NCBI GenBank assembly: GCA_945928575.1
Contig: CAMENP010000016.1
Coordinates: 1-53,276 of the forward strand
DNA from: an uncultured Butyrivibrio sp.
GTDB taxonomy: Bacteria; Bacillota; Clostridia; Lachnospirales; Lachnospiraceae
DNA: 53,276 nucleotides
Direction of reading: 5' to 3'
Made by a program: the position numbers and the translations under genes. Below the pieces are notes generated by a model, which was not told the DNA's origin, made no database searches, and was given only the letters and a program-made list of their open reading frames with translations. Shown here piece by piece: positions 1 to 11,420 of the stretch; the stretch's first letter is position 1; each line of letters starts with the position of its first letter.

Positions 1-7
1 CTTATTC

Positions 8-36
8 ATAATACAACATCTTTCATCGTTTGTCAA
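8..36 (-). promoter_or_regulatory. Sigma-A promoter firing out of the window
   Basis: On the minus strand TTGACA (31-36) and TATTAT (8-13) are separated by 17 bases. It fires leftward past the window edge, so its gene is not visible. The T/A-rich stretch 37-75 between it and the tRNA-Ser gene has no clear hairpin terminator. Confidence 0.7.
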
Positions 37-90
37 CAACTTTTTTCAATTTTTTTAAAAATTATTTTCAATCAATTCTGTATGCTGTAA

Positions 91-178
91 CGGAGAAAGA
101 GGGATTCGAACCCTCGCGCCGCGTTAACGACCTACACCCTTAGCAGGGGCGCCTCTTCGGCCTCTTGAGTATTTCTCC
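91..178 (-). tRNA. tRNA-Ser (anticodon GCU)
   Basis: Read on the minus strand, the acceptor stem GGAGAAA (172-178) pairs with TTTCTCC (92-98), with discriminator G. The anticodon loop CTGCTAA gives GCU, which reads AGC/AGU serine codons. A long variable arm, the 88-base length and the T-loop GGTTCGAATCC all fit a class II serine tRNA. CCA is not encoded. Confidence 0.95.
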
Positions 179-232
179 GAATTCATATACAATATGAAAT
201 TACTCACAGGTCTTACCCGTGACGCAAAGATT

Positions 233-261
233 ATTATACTGAATCATATGCCTATTGTCAA
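233..261 (-). promoter_or_regulatory. Promoter of tRNA-Ser
   Basis: Perfect consensus on the minus strand: TTGACA (256-261), a 17-base spacer and TATAAT (233-238), about 55 bases upstream of the mature tRNA-Ser 5' end. It sits just downstream of the fumarase beta gene, so the tRNA has its own strong promoter. Confidence 0.85.
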
Positions 262-279
262 CAGGTTTTTTAAGTTTTT

Positions 280-822
280 TTAAATATTCTCGGTAACTGC
301 TTCATACAGGTCTTTTCCCGTTGAATCTATTACTACTATTACAGGAAAATTCTCAACTTCAAGTCTTCTTATAGCCTCTGTTCCAAGGTCATCATAGGCT
401 ACAACTTCTGACTTCAGTATACGCTGTGACAGCAATGCTCCGGCTCCACCGACAGCTGCAAAATACACTGCACTGTTGCGGACTATCGCTTCCTTAACTT
501 TTGGCTGTCTTTTGCCCTTGCCAATCATTCCGATAAGACCCATATCAAGTAGACGCGGAGTATATTTATCCATTCTGGTTGCCGTTGTAGGCCCTGCAGA
601 TCCTATAGGACGTCCTTCCCTTGCCGGTGACGGTCCCATGTAATATATGACGTTGCCCTCTATATCTATAGGAAGTTTATCTCCGTTATTAAGTGCTTCA
701 TCCATTCTTTTGTGTGCCGCATCCCTGGCTGTATATATTACTCCCGTAAGATATACATAATCTCCGGCCTTAAGCGACTTTGCCGTTTCTTTATCAAAAG
801 GTACTGTAATATGTTTTTCCAT
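280..822 (-). CDS. Class I fumarate hydratase, beta subunit
   Basis: This 180-residue protein matches the C-terminal (beta) part of iron-sulfur class I fumarases and the related L-tartrate dehydratases. The stretch around residues 60-85, with GRPIGSAGPTTATRMD, is the family's substrate-binding signature. With the alpha subunit encoded just upstream (9-base gap) it would form the two-subunit enzyme that interconverts fumarate and malate in the cytoplasm. Two-subunit forms are usual in anaerobic Clostridia, where one-chain versions occur in enterobacteria. Tartrate dehydratase is the alternative, since sequence alone separates them poorly. The pair is last in the leftward run and is followed by the tRNA-Ser promoter. 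Confidence 0.88.
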   Translation of the reverse strand: MEKHITVPFDKETAKSLKAGDYVYLTGVIYTARDAAHKRMDEALNNGDKLPIDIEGNVIYYMGPSPAREGRPIGSAGPTTATRMDKYTPRLLDMGLIGMIGKGKRQPKVKEAIVRNSAVYFAAVGGAGALLSQRILKSEVVAYDDLGTEAIRRLEVENFPVIVVIDSTGKDLYEAVTENI

Positions 823-831
823 TTCGTGCTC

Positions 832-1674
832 CTATATAACTCTGTGAGAATGTCTGTTAACGTGGCAGCAAATATTAACTGCCACCGGAAGTCCCGCTAT
901 ATGTGTAGGATAGGTTTCTATATTTACCGCATATGCAGTTGTCTTTCCGCCAAGACCGCCCGGGCCTATACCGAGATTATTTATCTTGTCCAACATTTCT
1001 TTTTCAAGTTTTCTTACATATTCCACCGGCGATTCTTCTTCTACACTTCTTGTAAGAGCTTTTTTTGCTAGCAGTGCACATTTTTCAAATGTTCCGCCTA
1101 TACCGACACCAACTACCATAGGTGGGCATGCGTTTGGCCCTGCATCTTTAACTGCCGTAAGAATTGCTTCTTTTACACCTTCTATACCGTCGGCCGGTTT
1201 GAGCATAAAAACACGGCTCATGTTTTCGCTGCCGAATCCTTTTGGCGCAACAGTTATGTCTATATTGTCTCCTTCAACAATCTCATAATGTATTACCGCA
1301 GGAGTGTTATCGCGGGTATTTTCTCTGTAAATAGGATCTTTTACAACCGATTTGCGGAGATATCCTTCAACATATCCCTGCCTTACGCCTTCATTGATCG
1401 CATCGGTTAAAAGTCCGCCTTCTATATGGACTTCCTGTCCGACTTTTACAAAAATAACCGCCATACCTGTGTCCTGACAGATTGGTATCATTTCTTTACC
1501 GGCTATATCAAGATTTTCTTCAAGCTGTGACAAAACCATCTTTCCAAGTTCTGTTGTCTCGCTTTTGGCTGATTCATGAAGTTTCTGCTGCATATCATCC
1601 GTAAGAAAATGGTTTGCCTCAATGCACATTTCCTTTATATTGCGGGTGATTTCACTTACATTTATGTTTCTCAT
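832..1674 (-). CDS. Class I fumarate hydratase, alpha subunit
   Basis: This 280-residue protein is the N-terminal (alpha) part of class I fumarase, which binds an oxygen-sensitive [4Fe-4S] cluster that activates water for addition to fumarate. Candidate cluster cysteines are in PICQDTG (about residue 66), GPNACPP (about 189) and EKCALL (about 204), with the glycine-rich GVGIGGTFEKC stretch typical of the family. The start is supported by AAGGAG just upstream on the minus strand. The gene follows the gyrA terminator and precedes the beta subunit by 9 bases, so the two are co-transcribed. Tartrate dehydratase alpha cannot be excluded. Confidence 0.88.
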   Translation of the reverse strand: MRNINVSEITRNIKEMCIEANHFLTDDMQQKLHESAKSETTELGKMVLSQLEENLDIAGKEMIPICQDTGMAVIFVKVGQEVHIEGGLLTDAINEGVRQGYVEGYLRKSVVKDPIYRENTRDNTPAVIHYEIVEGDNIDITVAPKGFGSENMSRVFMLKPADGIEGVKEAILTAVKDAGPNACPPMVVGVGIGGTFEKCALLAKKALTRSVEEESPVEYVRKLEKEMLDKINNLGIGPGGLGGKTTAYAVNIETYPTHIAGLPVAVNICCHVNRHSHRVI

Positions 1675-1685
1675 GTGTGCTCCTT

Positions 1686-1726
1686 ATAAAAACAGACACT
1701 ATACCACTATTTTGTACAGTGCCTGT
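1686..1726 (-). terminator. Terminator of the gyrA transcript
   Basis: On the minus strand, ACAGGCACT (1718-1726) pairs with AGTGTCTGT (1692-1700) across a 17-base loop, followed by a run of five T. It lies between the gyrA stop and the Shine-Dalgarno sequence of the fumarase alpha gene. Confidence 0.7.
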
Positions 1727-1734
1727 TATGTTAT

Positions 1735-4227
1735 TTACCTGTTGTCCGTCTCGCCGTTTTCTTCGGATTCAATATCGTCTTCGATATCTTCTTCTCTGAC
1801 TTTGGCTACCTTGGCTACTTTAACACCTTCATCAAGGTTGATAAGTTTAACACCTGATGTAATTCTTCCAAGAGTTGAAATTCCGCTTACTTCCATACGG
1901 ATAATTATTCCTTCTGTTGTTATAAGCATGATTTCTCTTGTGTCACTTACTGCCTTAACACCTATTACGTTACCGGACTTCTCGTTTACTTTGTAACATT
2001 TTACACCCTTACCGCCACGGTTCTGTACCGTAAATTCATCAATAGGCGTCCTCTTTCCAAGTCCGTACTCGGAAACAATAAGTAATGTATCTCCCTGGCT
2101 GTCAAGCTGCATACCTACAACTTCGTCTCCCGGTGTAAGATTCATACCTATTACACCCATTGCACTTCTTCCTGTCGGGCGGACATCCGTTGACTTAAAT
2201 CTTATACACTGGCCATACTTGGTCACAAGGAAGATTTCTTTTTCATTATCGACAGCTTTTGCTTCAATAAGTTCGTCATTATCCCTGAGTGTAATAGCCT
2301 GGATACCTGTCTTACGGATATTCTCATACTCTTTGCTGCTTGTTTTCTTGACAATACCATTCTTGGTTGCCATAAAAAGATATTCATCGTCTTTAATTCC
2401 GTCTACAGGAACAATTGCCGATATTTTTTCACCAGGCATAAGCTGGAGAAGGTTTACGATCGCAGTTCCTCTGGCCGTACGGCTTGCTTCCGGAATCTCA
2501 TATGCTTTAAGCTTATAGACACGTCCCTTATTGGTGAGCATGAGAATTACGTGGTGGGTGGTTGTCATGAGAATATCTTCGATATAATCATCTTCTATCG
2601 TCTGCATTCCCTTTATTCCCTTGCCGCCACGGTTCTGGCTCTTGAAATTATCAGGTGTCATTCTCTTGATATAACCGAGATTAGTCATCGTTATTACAGT
2701 GCTTTCATCTGCAATTATATCCTCCATTGAGATTTCAGAATCATCTATTCCTATTACGGTTCTTCTGTCATCACCGTATTTGTCAGCAATTGCCGTCATT
2801 TCGTTACGGATAACCATAAGAAGTTTCTTCTCATCTGCAAGAATTTCTTTGAGTTCTTCTATTCTTGCCATAAGTTCTTTATATTCGGCTTCTATTTTTT
2901 CTCTTTCGAGACCTGTAAGAGCCCTCAGACGCATATCCACTATCGCCTGTGACTGAACATCCGAAAGTCCGAATCTTTCAATAAGTGCTGCTTTTGCAAG
3001 AGCAACATTTTCAGAATTTCTGATTATTGATATAACTTCATCGATATTGTCGAGTGCTATAAGTAATCCCTGTAAAATATGCGCACGTTCTTCGGCTTTA
3101 TTGAGCTCGAATTTAGTTCTTCTGGTTACTACTTCTTTCTGATGAAGAAGATAATAATTAAGCATCTCATAGAGATTAAGAACCTTAGGCTGGTCATCTA
3201 CGAGTGCAAGCATATTCACACCGAATGTATCCTGAAGCTGTGTATGTTTGTAAAGAAGGTTAAGTATAACATTAGGATTGGCATCTCTTCTTACATCAAT
3301 GCAGACCCTGATTCCTTCCATGTTGGACTGGTCCGTTACATCCACAATTCCGTCTATTTTCTTATCTTTGACGAGTTCGGCTATTTTCTGGACAAGCAAA
3401 GCCTTATTGACCATATACGGAAGTTCTTTAATAATGATTTCAGATTTACCGTTAGGCAGCGTATTAATTTCTGTTACGGCTCTTACACGGATTTTTCCTT
3501 TACCTGTTCTGTATGCTTCTTCTATTCCTCTTCTGCCGAGAATAGTGGCACCAGTAGGAAAATCAGGTCCTTTTATGATTTCCATAAGTTCTTCAATATC
3601 GGTATCCCTGTCCTCAAGAACTCTGTTATCTATTATTTTGTCTACGGCTGCAACAACCTCTCTTAAATTATGAGGTGGTATGTTGGTTGCCATTCCTACA
3701 GCTATACCTGATGCTCCGTTAACCATAAGGTTAGGATATTTGGAAGGAAGAACCGTAGGTTCTTTCTCTGTTTCATCAAAGTTAGGTACAAAATCTACTG
3801 TATCTTTATTAATATCTGCCAGCATTTCCATTGATATTTTGCTGAGTCTTGCCTCAGTATATCGCATTGCGGCAGCGCCGTCTCCGTCGATGGAACCGAA
3901 GTTACCGTGTCCGTCAACAAGAGGATATCTCGTATTAAAATCCTGGGCAAGTTTAACAAGAGCATCGTAGATTGAGGAATCTCCGTGCGGATGATATTTA
4001 CCCATTGTATCACCGACGATACGTGCACATTTTCTGTGAGGTTTGTCAGGTCCGTTATTAAGTTCTATCATAGAAAAAAGAATTCTACGCTGAACCGGTT
4101 TAAGTCCGTCTCTTACATCCGGAAGTGCTCTTGATTTGATAACACTCATGGAATAACTGATGTAAGATTCTTCCATAGTCTTTTTAAGATCTATGTCATG
4201 AACTTTATCAAAAATATGTTCATCCAT
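1735..4227 (-). CDS. gyrA: DNA gyrase subunit A
   Basis: GyrA cuts and religates DNA in the A2B2 gyrase that introduces negative supercoils. The 830-residue length is usual. Visible are [13 protein letters not shown] near residue 40, the quinolone region with [12 protein letters not shown], the catalytic tyrosine in [10 protein letters not shown], and in the C-terminal beta-pinwheel a GyrA box ([11 protein letters not shown], with a related [10 protein letters not shown] copy). Ser and Asp at the two classical quinolone-resistance positions are wild type. GGAG lies 9 bases before the ATG. The gene follows gyrB after 19 bases and ends at a terminator. Confidence 0.98.
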   Translation of the reverse strand: MDEHIFDKVHDIDLKKTMEESYISYSMSVIKSRALPDVRDGLKPVQRRILFSMIELNNGPDKPHRKCARIVGDTMGKYHPHGDSSIYDALVKLAQDFNTRYPLVDGHGNFGSIDGDGAAAMRYTEARLSKISMEMLADINKDTVDFVPNFDETEKEPTVLPSKYPNLMVNGASGIAVGMATNIPPHNLREVVAAVDKIIDNRVLEDRDTDIEELMEIIKGPDFPTGATILGRRGIEEAYRTGKGKIRVRAVTEINTLPNGKSEIIIKELPYMVNKALLVQKIAELVKDKKIDGIVDVTDQSNMEGIRVCIDVRRDANPNVILNLLYKHTQLQDTFGVNMLALVDDQPKVLNLYEMLNYYLLHQKEVVTRRTKFELNKAEERAHILQGLLIALDNIDEVISIIRNSENVALAKAALIERFGLSDVQSQAIVDMRLRALTGLEREKIEAEYKELMARIEELKEILADEKKLLMVIRNEMTAIADKYGDDRRTVIGIDDSEISMEDIIADESTVITMTNLGYIKRMTPDNFKSQNRGGKGIKGMQTIEDDYIEDILMTTTHHVILMLTNKGRVYKLKAYEIPEASRTARGTAIVNLLQLMPGEKISAIVPVDGIKDDEYLFMATKNGIVKKTSSKEYENIRKTGIQAITLRDNDELIEAKAVDNEKEIFLVTKYGQCIRFKSTDVRPTGRSAMGVIGMNLTPGDEVVGMQLDSQGDTLLIVSEYGLGKRTPIDEFTVQNRGGKGVKCYKVNEKSGNVIGVKAVSDTREIMLITTEGIIIRMEVSGISTLGRITSGVKLINLDEGVKVAKVAKVREEDIEDDIESEENGETDNR

Positions 4228-4246
4228 TTATCCAATCTCCTTCAAA

Positions 4247-7272
<3,026 letters not shown>

Positions 7273-7277
7273 TTAAC

Positions 7278-7484
7278 TTACCTTATCTCTATTTCGTTAC
7301 CGTTATATGATACTATATCACCACTGTGGAGCTTCTTTCCACGCTGAATTTCCGTAACATTATTAACCTTTACAAGTCCTTCTGTGATGACTTCTTTGGC
7401 TTCGGCTCCCGATTCTACAAGACCGGCTGCCTTTAACGCCTGTCCAAGTTTAATAAATTCATCCCTGAGTTCTATAACTTCCAT
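7278..7484 (-). CDS. S4-domain RNA-binding protein (YaaA/RlbA type)
   Basis: This 68-residue protein is a single S4 domain; the core is GQALKAAGLVESGAEAKEVI followed by VKVNN and a basic GKKLHSGD turn. S4 domains bind structured RNA, and the homologue between dnaN and recF in Bacillus (yaaA/rlbA) is linked to ribosome assembly; that role is inferred here from position and size. It is separated from dnaN by 13 bases and from recF by 5, so it belongs to the same operon. Confidence 0.9.
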   Translation of the reverse strand: MEVIELRDEFIKLGQALKAAGLVESGAEAKEVITEGLVKVNNVTEIQRGKKLHSGDIVSYNGNEIEIR

Positions 7485-7497
7485 TATGCAGGACCTC

Positions 7498-8598
7498 CTA
7501 ATTCAGGTTAACAGGAAGGATGAGATAGATATAATTTCCTTTATCATCCTTGATAGTACAAGGTGCTTTAGCATTAATATAATACATAGATATCGTCTCA
7601 TCATCTATTACTCTTAAAGCATCTATAAGGAATTTAGCATCAAAACCGATTCTTATGTCGCTGCCTTCTTTGTTGATATCGATTTCTTCATTCATCTTTC
7701 CGACAGGGGATACGATGTTAATCTTAAGTGAACCGTCTTTAATATCAAAAATTACAGGGTTCTTATTACCCTCTTTAACAAAAAGCGTCGCTCTGTCTAT
7801 ACAATCAAGAAGTTCTCTTTTATTGACTTCTATTTTGGTCTGATGATCCTTGGAAAGCATCTGGTTAATTTTAAAATACTCTCCATCTATAAGTCTGGAA
7901 ACAACAACCGTATCTTCAAACTCAAATATTATATGATTCTCCGAGAAAAATACGTTAACATCACTGTCAGCTTCACCGGAAAGAATCTTGCTTATCTCAC
8001 CAAGTGTTTTACCCGGAACAATAACACTTATAGGGTCATAGGAATTATTAAGTGTAACATTGCGGATTGAAACTCTGTATCTGTCAAGGGAGACAACCTT
8101 AAGATTATTGTCGGAAACCTCAAAAAGCTCACCCGTCATAATCTTATTGGATTCATTATCTCCAATCGAGAATATAGTCTGTCTGATAGTTTCTTTAAGT
8201 GCAAACTGTGAAAGAGTTATATGTTTGTCTCTTTCGATAAACGGGAGGTAAGAGAAATCTTCTCCGCTTTTACCTGAAATATTAAATATTGATTTTTCAC
8301 ATGAAATCGTTGCGTTAAATTTGTCGTCAGTTTCAATGGTTACTTCACTGTCCGGAAGTTTTCTTACAATATCGGATAAAAATCTGGCATCAATAGCAAT
8401 ACGGCCTCTCTCAATTATATCACCTGCGATACGTGTCTCGATACCAAGTTCCATATCATTGGCAGTAAGCTTGATATCTGTTTCCCGGGCATCAATAAGA
8501 ATACATTCAAGTATGCTCATTGTAGTTCTTACGGGAACAGCCCTGAGAGCTATGTTAACGCCTTTAAGTAAATCATTTTTATTACAGATAATTTTCAT
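7498..8598 (-). CDS. dnaN: DNA polymerase III sliding clamp (beta subunit)
   Basis: DnaN forms the ring that tethers the replicative polymerase to DNA. The 366-residue length and three repeated clamp domains match the family. The start MKIICNKNDLLKGV and the end YLILPVNLN (P-[VM]-[RN]-L-type tail) are typical. AAAGGAG precedes the ATG. The gene follows dnaA after 292 bases that hold part of the origin; a weak promoter may lie near 8871-8876, where TATAAT can be read on the minus strand but the -35 is poor. Confidence 0.97.
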   Translation of the reverse strand: MKIICNKNDLLKGVNIALRAVPVRTTMSILECILIDARETDIKLTANDMELGIETRIAGDIIERGRIAIDARFLSDIVRKLPDSEVTIETDDKFNATISCEKSIFNISGKSGEDFSYLPFIERDKHITLSQFALKETIRQTIFSIGDNESNKIMTGELFEVSDNNLKVVSLDRYRVSIRNVTLNNSYDPISVIVPGKTLGEISKILSGEADSDVNVFFSENHIIFEFEDTVVVSRLIDGEYFKINQMLSKDHQTKIEVNKRELLDCIDRATLFVKEGNKNPVIFDIKDGSLKINIVSPVGKMNEEIDINKEGSDIRIGFDAKFLIDALRVIDDETISMYYINAKAPCTIKDDKGNYIYLILPVNLN

Positions 8599-8627
8599 AT
8601 TGTTGAAAACTCCTTTCGCGCGAAATT

Positions 8628-8844
8628 AAAATATATTTATTGTAACCAATCAGCAGTAGCAGTAGTAGGGGGCGTGGATAAGTTGATAAGTGGGACAAAG
8701 CCCGAAAATAAAGCATTTGTTAAACTAAAAACCATGTGGAAAAGTTATTAAGTTATTAAGAAAAACTCTTAAGTTATCCACATAAGAATAAAATATAATA
8801 TCTTAATTGAACTTAAATTGTTAGTTATCCATATGTTATCCACA
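8628..8844. other. oriC: oriC, dnaA-dnaN part with predicted unwinding element
   Basis: DnaA boxes: TTATCCACA at 8774-8782 and 8836-8844, TTATCCATA at 8825-8833, and on the minus strand TTTTCCACA (8735-8743), TTATCCACG (8673-8681) and TTATCAACT (8681-8689). The last two abut, and beside them come GGGG (8669-8672), then TAG or CAG trios (8651-8668), then AT-rich DNA toward dnaN (8628-8645). Box pair, G-run and trios in this order match the basal unwinding element known from Bacillus subtilis, where DnaA spreads onto single-stranded 3'-GAT repeats. Opening at about 8628-8668 is inferred. Confidence 0.8.
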
Positions 8845-8867
8845 ATATACTGTTGAAAGAGTTTCTT

Positions 8868-8881
8868 CCTATTATAATAGG
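8868..8881. repeat. Perfect 14-bp palindrome after dnaA
   Basis: CCTATTATAATAGG is a perfect palindrome 9 bases beyond the dnaA stop. A near copy, CCCTAATAATAGGG, lies at 10408-10421 on the other side of dnaA. The left one also contains a possible minus-strand -10 for dnaN. It could be a protein-binding site; the protein is unknown. Confidence 0.4.
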
Positions 8882-8890
8882 GTCATGCAT

Positions 8891-10261
8891 TTAAGAAGGA
8901 TTAATCTTCTTGGTTATTATATCTATGGTGTTTTTGAGGGATTCGTTGCTCTTCATATCCTTAGCAATTTTATCCACACCGTATTTGATAGTGGAATGAT
9001 CTCTTTTACCCATATAATTACCGATAGTCTCATAAGGAACATCAGTCATGGAACGACAAAGATACATTGCAATCTGTCTCGGATATGCAATCTCATTGCT
9101 TCTCTTCTGGGAAGAAATATCAGCCGTCGTTATACCGAAATGCTCGGCAACAATCTGAATGATCAAATCAGGTGTTATTTCTCTATGGGCATTAGGAGAT
9201 ATTATATCTTTGAGAACATTCTCTGCAAATTCCATATTAATCTCACTTCTGGTAAGCTTTGAATAAGCGACAAGCTTATTAAGTGAGCCTTCAAGTTCAC
9301 GGATATTTGATTTAACATTGGTTGCAATGTAATCGAGGATGGAATTGTCTACGTTATAACCTTCCAATTCTTCTTTCTTACGTAAGATAGCCATTCTCGT
9401 CTCATAGTTAGGAGGAGAAATATCTACAATAAGACCCCATTCAAATCTGGAACGTAATCTTTCTTCAAGTGTCTCAAAGTCCTTTGGAGGCCGGTCGGAA
9501 GATATGATAATCTGTTTCTTGGCTTCTCTTAATGTATTAAATGTATGGAAAAACTCGTCCTGTGTACTTTCCTTACCGACGATGAACTGGATATCATCGA
9601 TTAAGAGAACGTCAACGTTACGATATTTTTCACGGAAGTTCTTATTACTTGTATTCTTCTCTGTTCTGATGGACTCAATAAGTTCATTGGTAAATACTTC
9701 TGAAGTGACATATTTAACTTTAAGAGAAGAATTCTGCTGTATGATGAAGTTACCTATCGCCTGCATAAGGTGGGTCTTGCCGAGTCCCACTCCTCCGTAT
9801 ATAAAAAGAGGATTATAAATCTCTCCCGGAGATTCCGAAACCGCAAGAGATGCGGCATGAGCGATATTATTATTCTCACCGACAACGAATGTATCGAAAG
9901 TGTACTTAGGATTAATTCCCGTATCCTGATAGTCAACGGAAGTATCCAAAGAAGGCTTAGGTGCAGCTGCCTGTTTGGGAATATTATTAATGTCATCAGC
10001 AGATATGAACTTAATGTCAACTTCGTGATCCATCACTTCCGATATAGTAACCTTAAGCGGTGTGGTATATCTCTTCTCAATGATCTTAAGGCCTGTCTGT
10101 TTCTCGGGAACTATGATCGTGACTACGTCATTATCATAAGAATAAACCTCCAGAGGGAGAATCCATGTCTTGAATGAAACGTCGGCAATATCAAAATCCG
10201 CCTTCATAATATTCAATATATCAGTCCATTTACTTTTAAGTTCTTCTAACATTAATTTCAC
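8891..10261 (-). CDS. dnaA: Chromosomal replication initiator DnaA
   Basis: DnaA binds 9-base boxes at oriC and melts the DNA in its ATP form. The 456-residue protein has domain I (1-85, helicase loading), a short linker (about 90-115), the AAA+ domain with Walker A GGVGLGKTHL (about residue 157) and Walker B VDVLLIDDIQF (about 218), and the domain IV helix-turn-helix with the signature DHSTIKYGVDKI near 430. The gene is flanked by box-containing gaps on both sides. Its promoter is at 10303-10331, so boxes upstream could let DnaA repress its own gene; this is inferred. Confidence 0.98.
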   Translation of the reverse strand: MKLMLEELKSKWTDILNIMKADFDIADVSFKTWILPLEVYSYDNDVVTIIVPEKQTGLKIIEKRYTTPLKVTISEVMDHEVDIKFISADDINNIPKQAAAPKPSLDTSVDYQDTGINPKYTFDTFVVGENNNIAHAASLAVSESPGEIYNPLFIYGGVGLGKTHLMQAIGNFIIQQNSSLKVKYVTSEVFTNELIESIRTEKNTSNKNFREKYRNVDVLLIDDIQFIVGKESTQDEFFHTFNTLREAKKQIIISSDRPPKDFETLEERLRSRFEWGLIVDISPPNYETRMAILRKKEELEGYNVDNSILDYIATNVKSNIRELEGSLNKLVAYSKLTRSEINMEFAENVLKDIISPNAHREITPDLIIQIVAEHFGITTADISSQKRSNEIAYPRQIAMYLCRSMTDVPYETIGNYMGKRDHSTIKYGVDKIAKDMKSNESLKNTIDIITKKINPS

Positions 10262-10302
10262 TCCAAAATACTTCTAAAAATACTAAACGCATTTTCCATT
10301 TT

Positions 10303-10331
10303 ATTTTACCGCATTTAAACAAAATTTTCAA
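10303..10331 (-). promoter_or_regulatory. Promoter of dnaA
   Basis: Minus-strand TTGAAA (10326-10331), a 17-base spacer and TAAAAT (10303-10308), about 42 bases before the dnaA start. The nearest DnaA boxes (10380 and beyond) lie about 50 bases upstream of the -35. Confidence 0.7.
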
Positions 10332-10379
10332 TCTTTTATAAAATATATCCTAAAATTTGTTTTTGACTTAATATGGGGC

Positions 10380-10496
10380 TGTTGATAAGTTATAAACATT
10401 ATTAACACCCTAATAATAGGGATTAGGGGATAAAAAAGAAAGTTTTAAACAAGTTATCAATATATTATCCACAAGTTATCCACAATTTGTTGATAA
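10380..10496. other. oriC: oriC, rpmH-dnaA part (DnaA-box cluster)
   Basis: Two perfect TTATCCACA boxes at 10465-10473 and 10476-10484 start 11 bases apart. Weaker boxes are TTATCAATA (10454-10462) and, on the minus strand, TTATCAACA at 10488-10496 and 10380-10388. This matches the upstream half of bipartite Firmicute origins. The whole gap 10262-10634 otherwise holds the divergent dnaA and rpmH promoters and no gene. Confidence 0.85.
10408..10421. repeat. Inverted repeat similar to the one after dnaA
   Basis: CCCTAATAATAGGG is palindromic except at its centre and resembles the perfect palindrome at 8868-8881. A further ATTAGGGG follows at once. It lies inside the upstream origin half, between two groups of DnaA boxes. 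Confidence 0.35.
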
Positions 10497-10555
10497 CATT
10501 ATGTAAACAAGAGTAATGGTAAAAATAATTAATTAAGAAAAAAGTCAGGTTTTTC

Positions 10556-10584
10556 TTGACTTTGCGGACTCTTTCTAATAAAAT
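10556..10584 (+). promoter_or_regulatory. Promoter of the rpmH-rnpA operon
   Basis: TTGACT (10556-10561), 17-base spacer, TAAAAT (10579-10584), about 50 bases before rpmH. It points away from dnaA. Confidence 0.8.
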
Positions 10585-10634
10585 GAGAATGATGTTCTAT
10601 AGATACATCAATAAAATACAGGAGGTGAATCAAT

Positions 10635-10769
10635 ATGAAGATGACATTTCAGCCTAAGAAGAAATCAAGATCAAGAGTTCATGGTTTCAGAAAGAGAATG
10701 AGTACTGCCGGCGGAAGAAAGGTTTTAGCTGCAAGAAGAGCTAAAGGCAGAAAAGTTTTATCAGCATAG
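10635..10769 (+). CDS. rpmH: 50S ribosomal protein L34
   Basis: This 44-residue, arginine- and lysine-rich protein is L34 of the large ribosomal subunit. It starts [20 protein letters not shown] and has the conserved [19 protein letters not shown] core and a short basic end. A strong GGAGGTGA lies 5 bases before the ATG. It opens the operon rpmH-rnpA-yidD-yidC-jag, and a hairpin right after its stop can attenuate transcription so that L34 is made in excess over the downstream proteins (inferred). Confidence 0.97.
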   Translation: MKMTFQPKKKSRSRVHGFRKRMSTAGGRKVLAARRAKGRKVLSA

Positions 10770-10795
10770 GCCGCAGATAATGTGGCCTTTTATTA
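10768..10795 (+). terminator. Attenuating terminator after rpmH
   Basis: AGGCCGCA (10768-10775) pairs with TGTGGCCT (10781-10788) across a 5-base loop, followed by TTTTATT. The stem begins inside the rpmH stop codon. rnpA follows 31 bases later without an obvious promoter, so read-through is expected. Confidence 0.7.
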
Positions 10796-10825
10796 TCCCC
10801 GTAGGGATATAGGAAAGGATTATAC

Positions 10826-11176
10826 ATGGGCAGATATGAATCTTTGAAAAATAACAGGGATTTTCAGTCGGTTTACAGGGCGGGAAAGTCTTATGCCAAC
10901 AAGTATCTGGTTATGTACATTTTGGAGAACCGAACGGATATGAACCGCGTGGGAATATCTGTGAGTAAAAAGGTCGGGAACAGTATCGTCCGACACCGGT
11001 TGACACGGGTTATCCGTGAATGTGTCCGGTTAAACAGTGATTGTATTAAGTCAGGATATGACATTGTCATTGTAGCCAGGGTTAATCTTAAAGGTAAAGG
11101 ATATGCTGAATGTTCAAGTGCTTTTATGCACCTGTGCAGACTTCATCATATTGTGGTTAAACCGGAAGGCGAGTGA
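10826..11176 (+). CDS. rnpA: Ribonuclease P protein component
   Basis: RnpA is the protein cofactor of the RNase P ribozyme that trims tRNA 5' leaders. The 116-residue length and the central [20 protein letters not shown] are diagnostic. The usual RNR of the RNA-contacting motif is RHR here. The start ATG follows AGGAAAGG. The stop overlaps a possible GTG start for yidD, and the gene sits in the standard rpmH-rnpA-yidD-yidC order. Confidence 0.95.
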   Translation: MGRYESLKNNRDFQSVYRAGKSYANKYLVMYILENRTDMNRVGISVSKKVGNSIVRHRLTRVIRECVRLNSDCIKSGYDIVIVARVNLKGKGYAECSSAFMHLCRLHHIVVKPEGE

Positions 11177-11181
11177 TTATT

Positions 11182-11394
11182 ATGAAGAAAGTATTAATTG
11201 CAATGGTAAGGTTTTATCAGAAATATATATCACCGTTAAAAAAACACGGAACATGTATCTATACACCCACCTGCTCCCAATATGCGATAGAAGCTATTCA
11301 GAAGTACGGAGCTCTTAAGGGTGGTATTATGGCCATATGGAGAATTTTAAGGTGCAATCCTTTTGCTAAAGGAGGATATGATCCGGTTCCATAG
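11182..11394 (+). CDS. yidD: Membrane protein insertion efficiency factor YidD
   Basis: This 70-residue protein carries the YidD core [22 protein letters not shown] and the Cys-Asn-Pro motif [14 protein letters not shown]. The family sits at the inner face of the membrane and supports YidC-dependent insertion. I chose the ATG at 11182 because family members begin MKK; a GTG at 11173 that overlaps the rnpA stop is possible. Three cysteines (in [11 protein letters not shown] and RCNP) are the conserved ones. Confidence 0.92.
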   Translation: MKKVLIAMVRFYQKYISPLKKHGTCIYTPTCSQYAIEAIQKYGALKGGIMAIWRILRCNPFAKGGYDPVP

Positions 11395-11420
11395 GGCATA
11401 CAGTTATTAAGGAGACATAT

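Noticed and set aside
3940-4010. Possible quinolone-resistance changes in GyrA.
   Set aside because: Ser and Asp at the two usual positions ([12 protein letters not shown]) are wild type.
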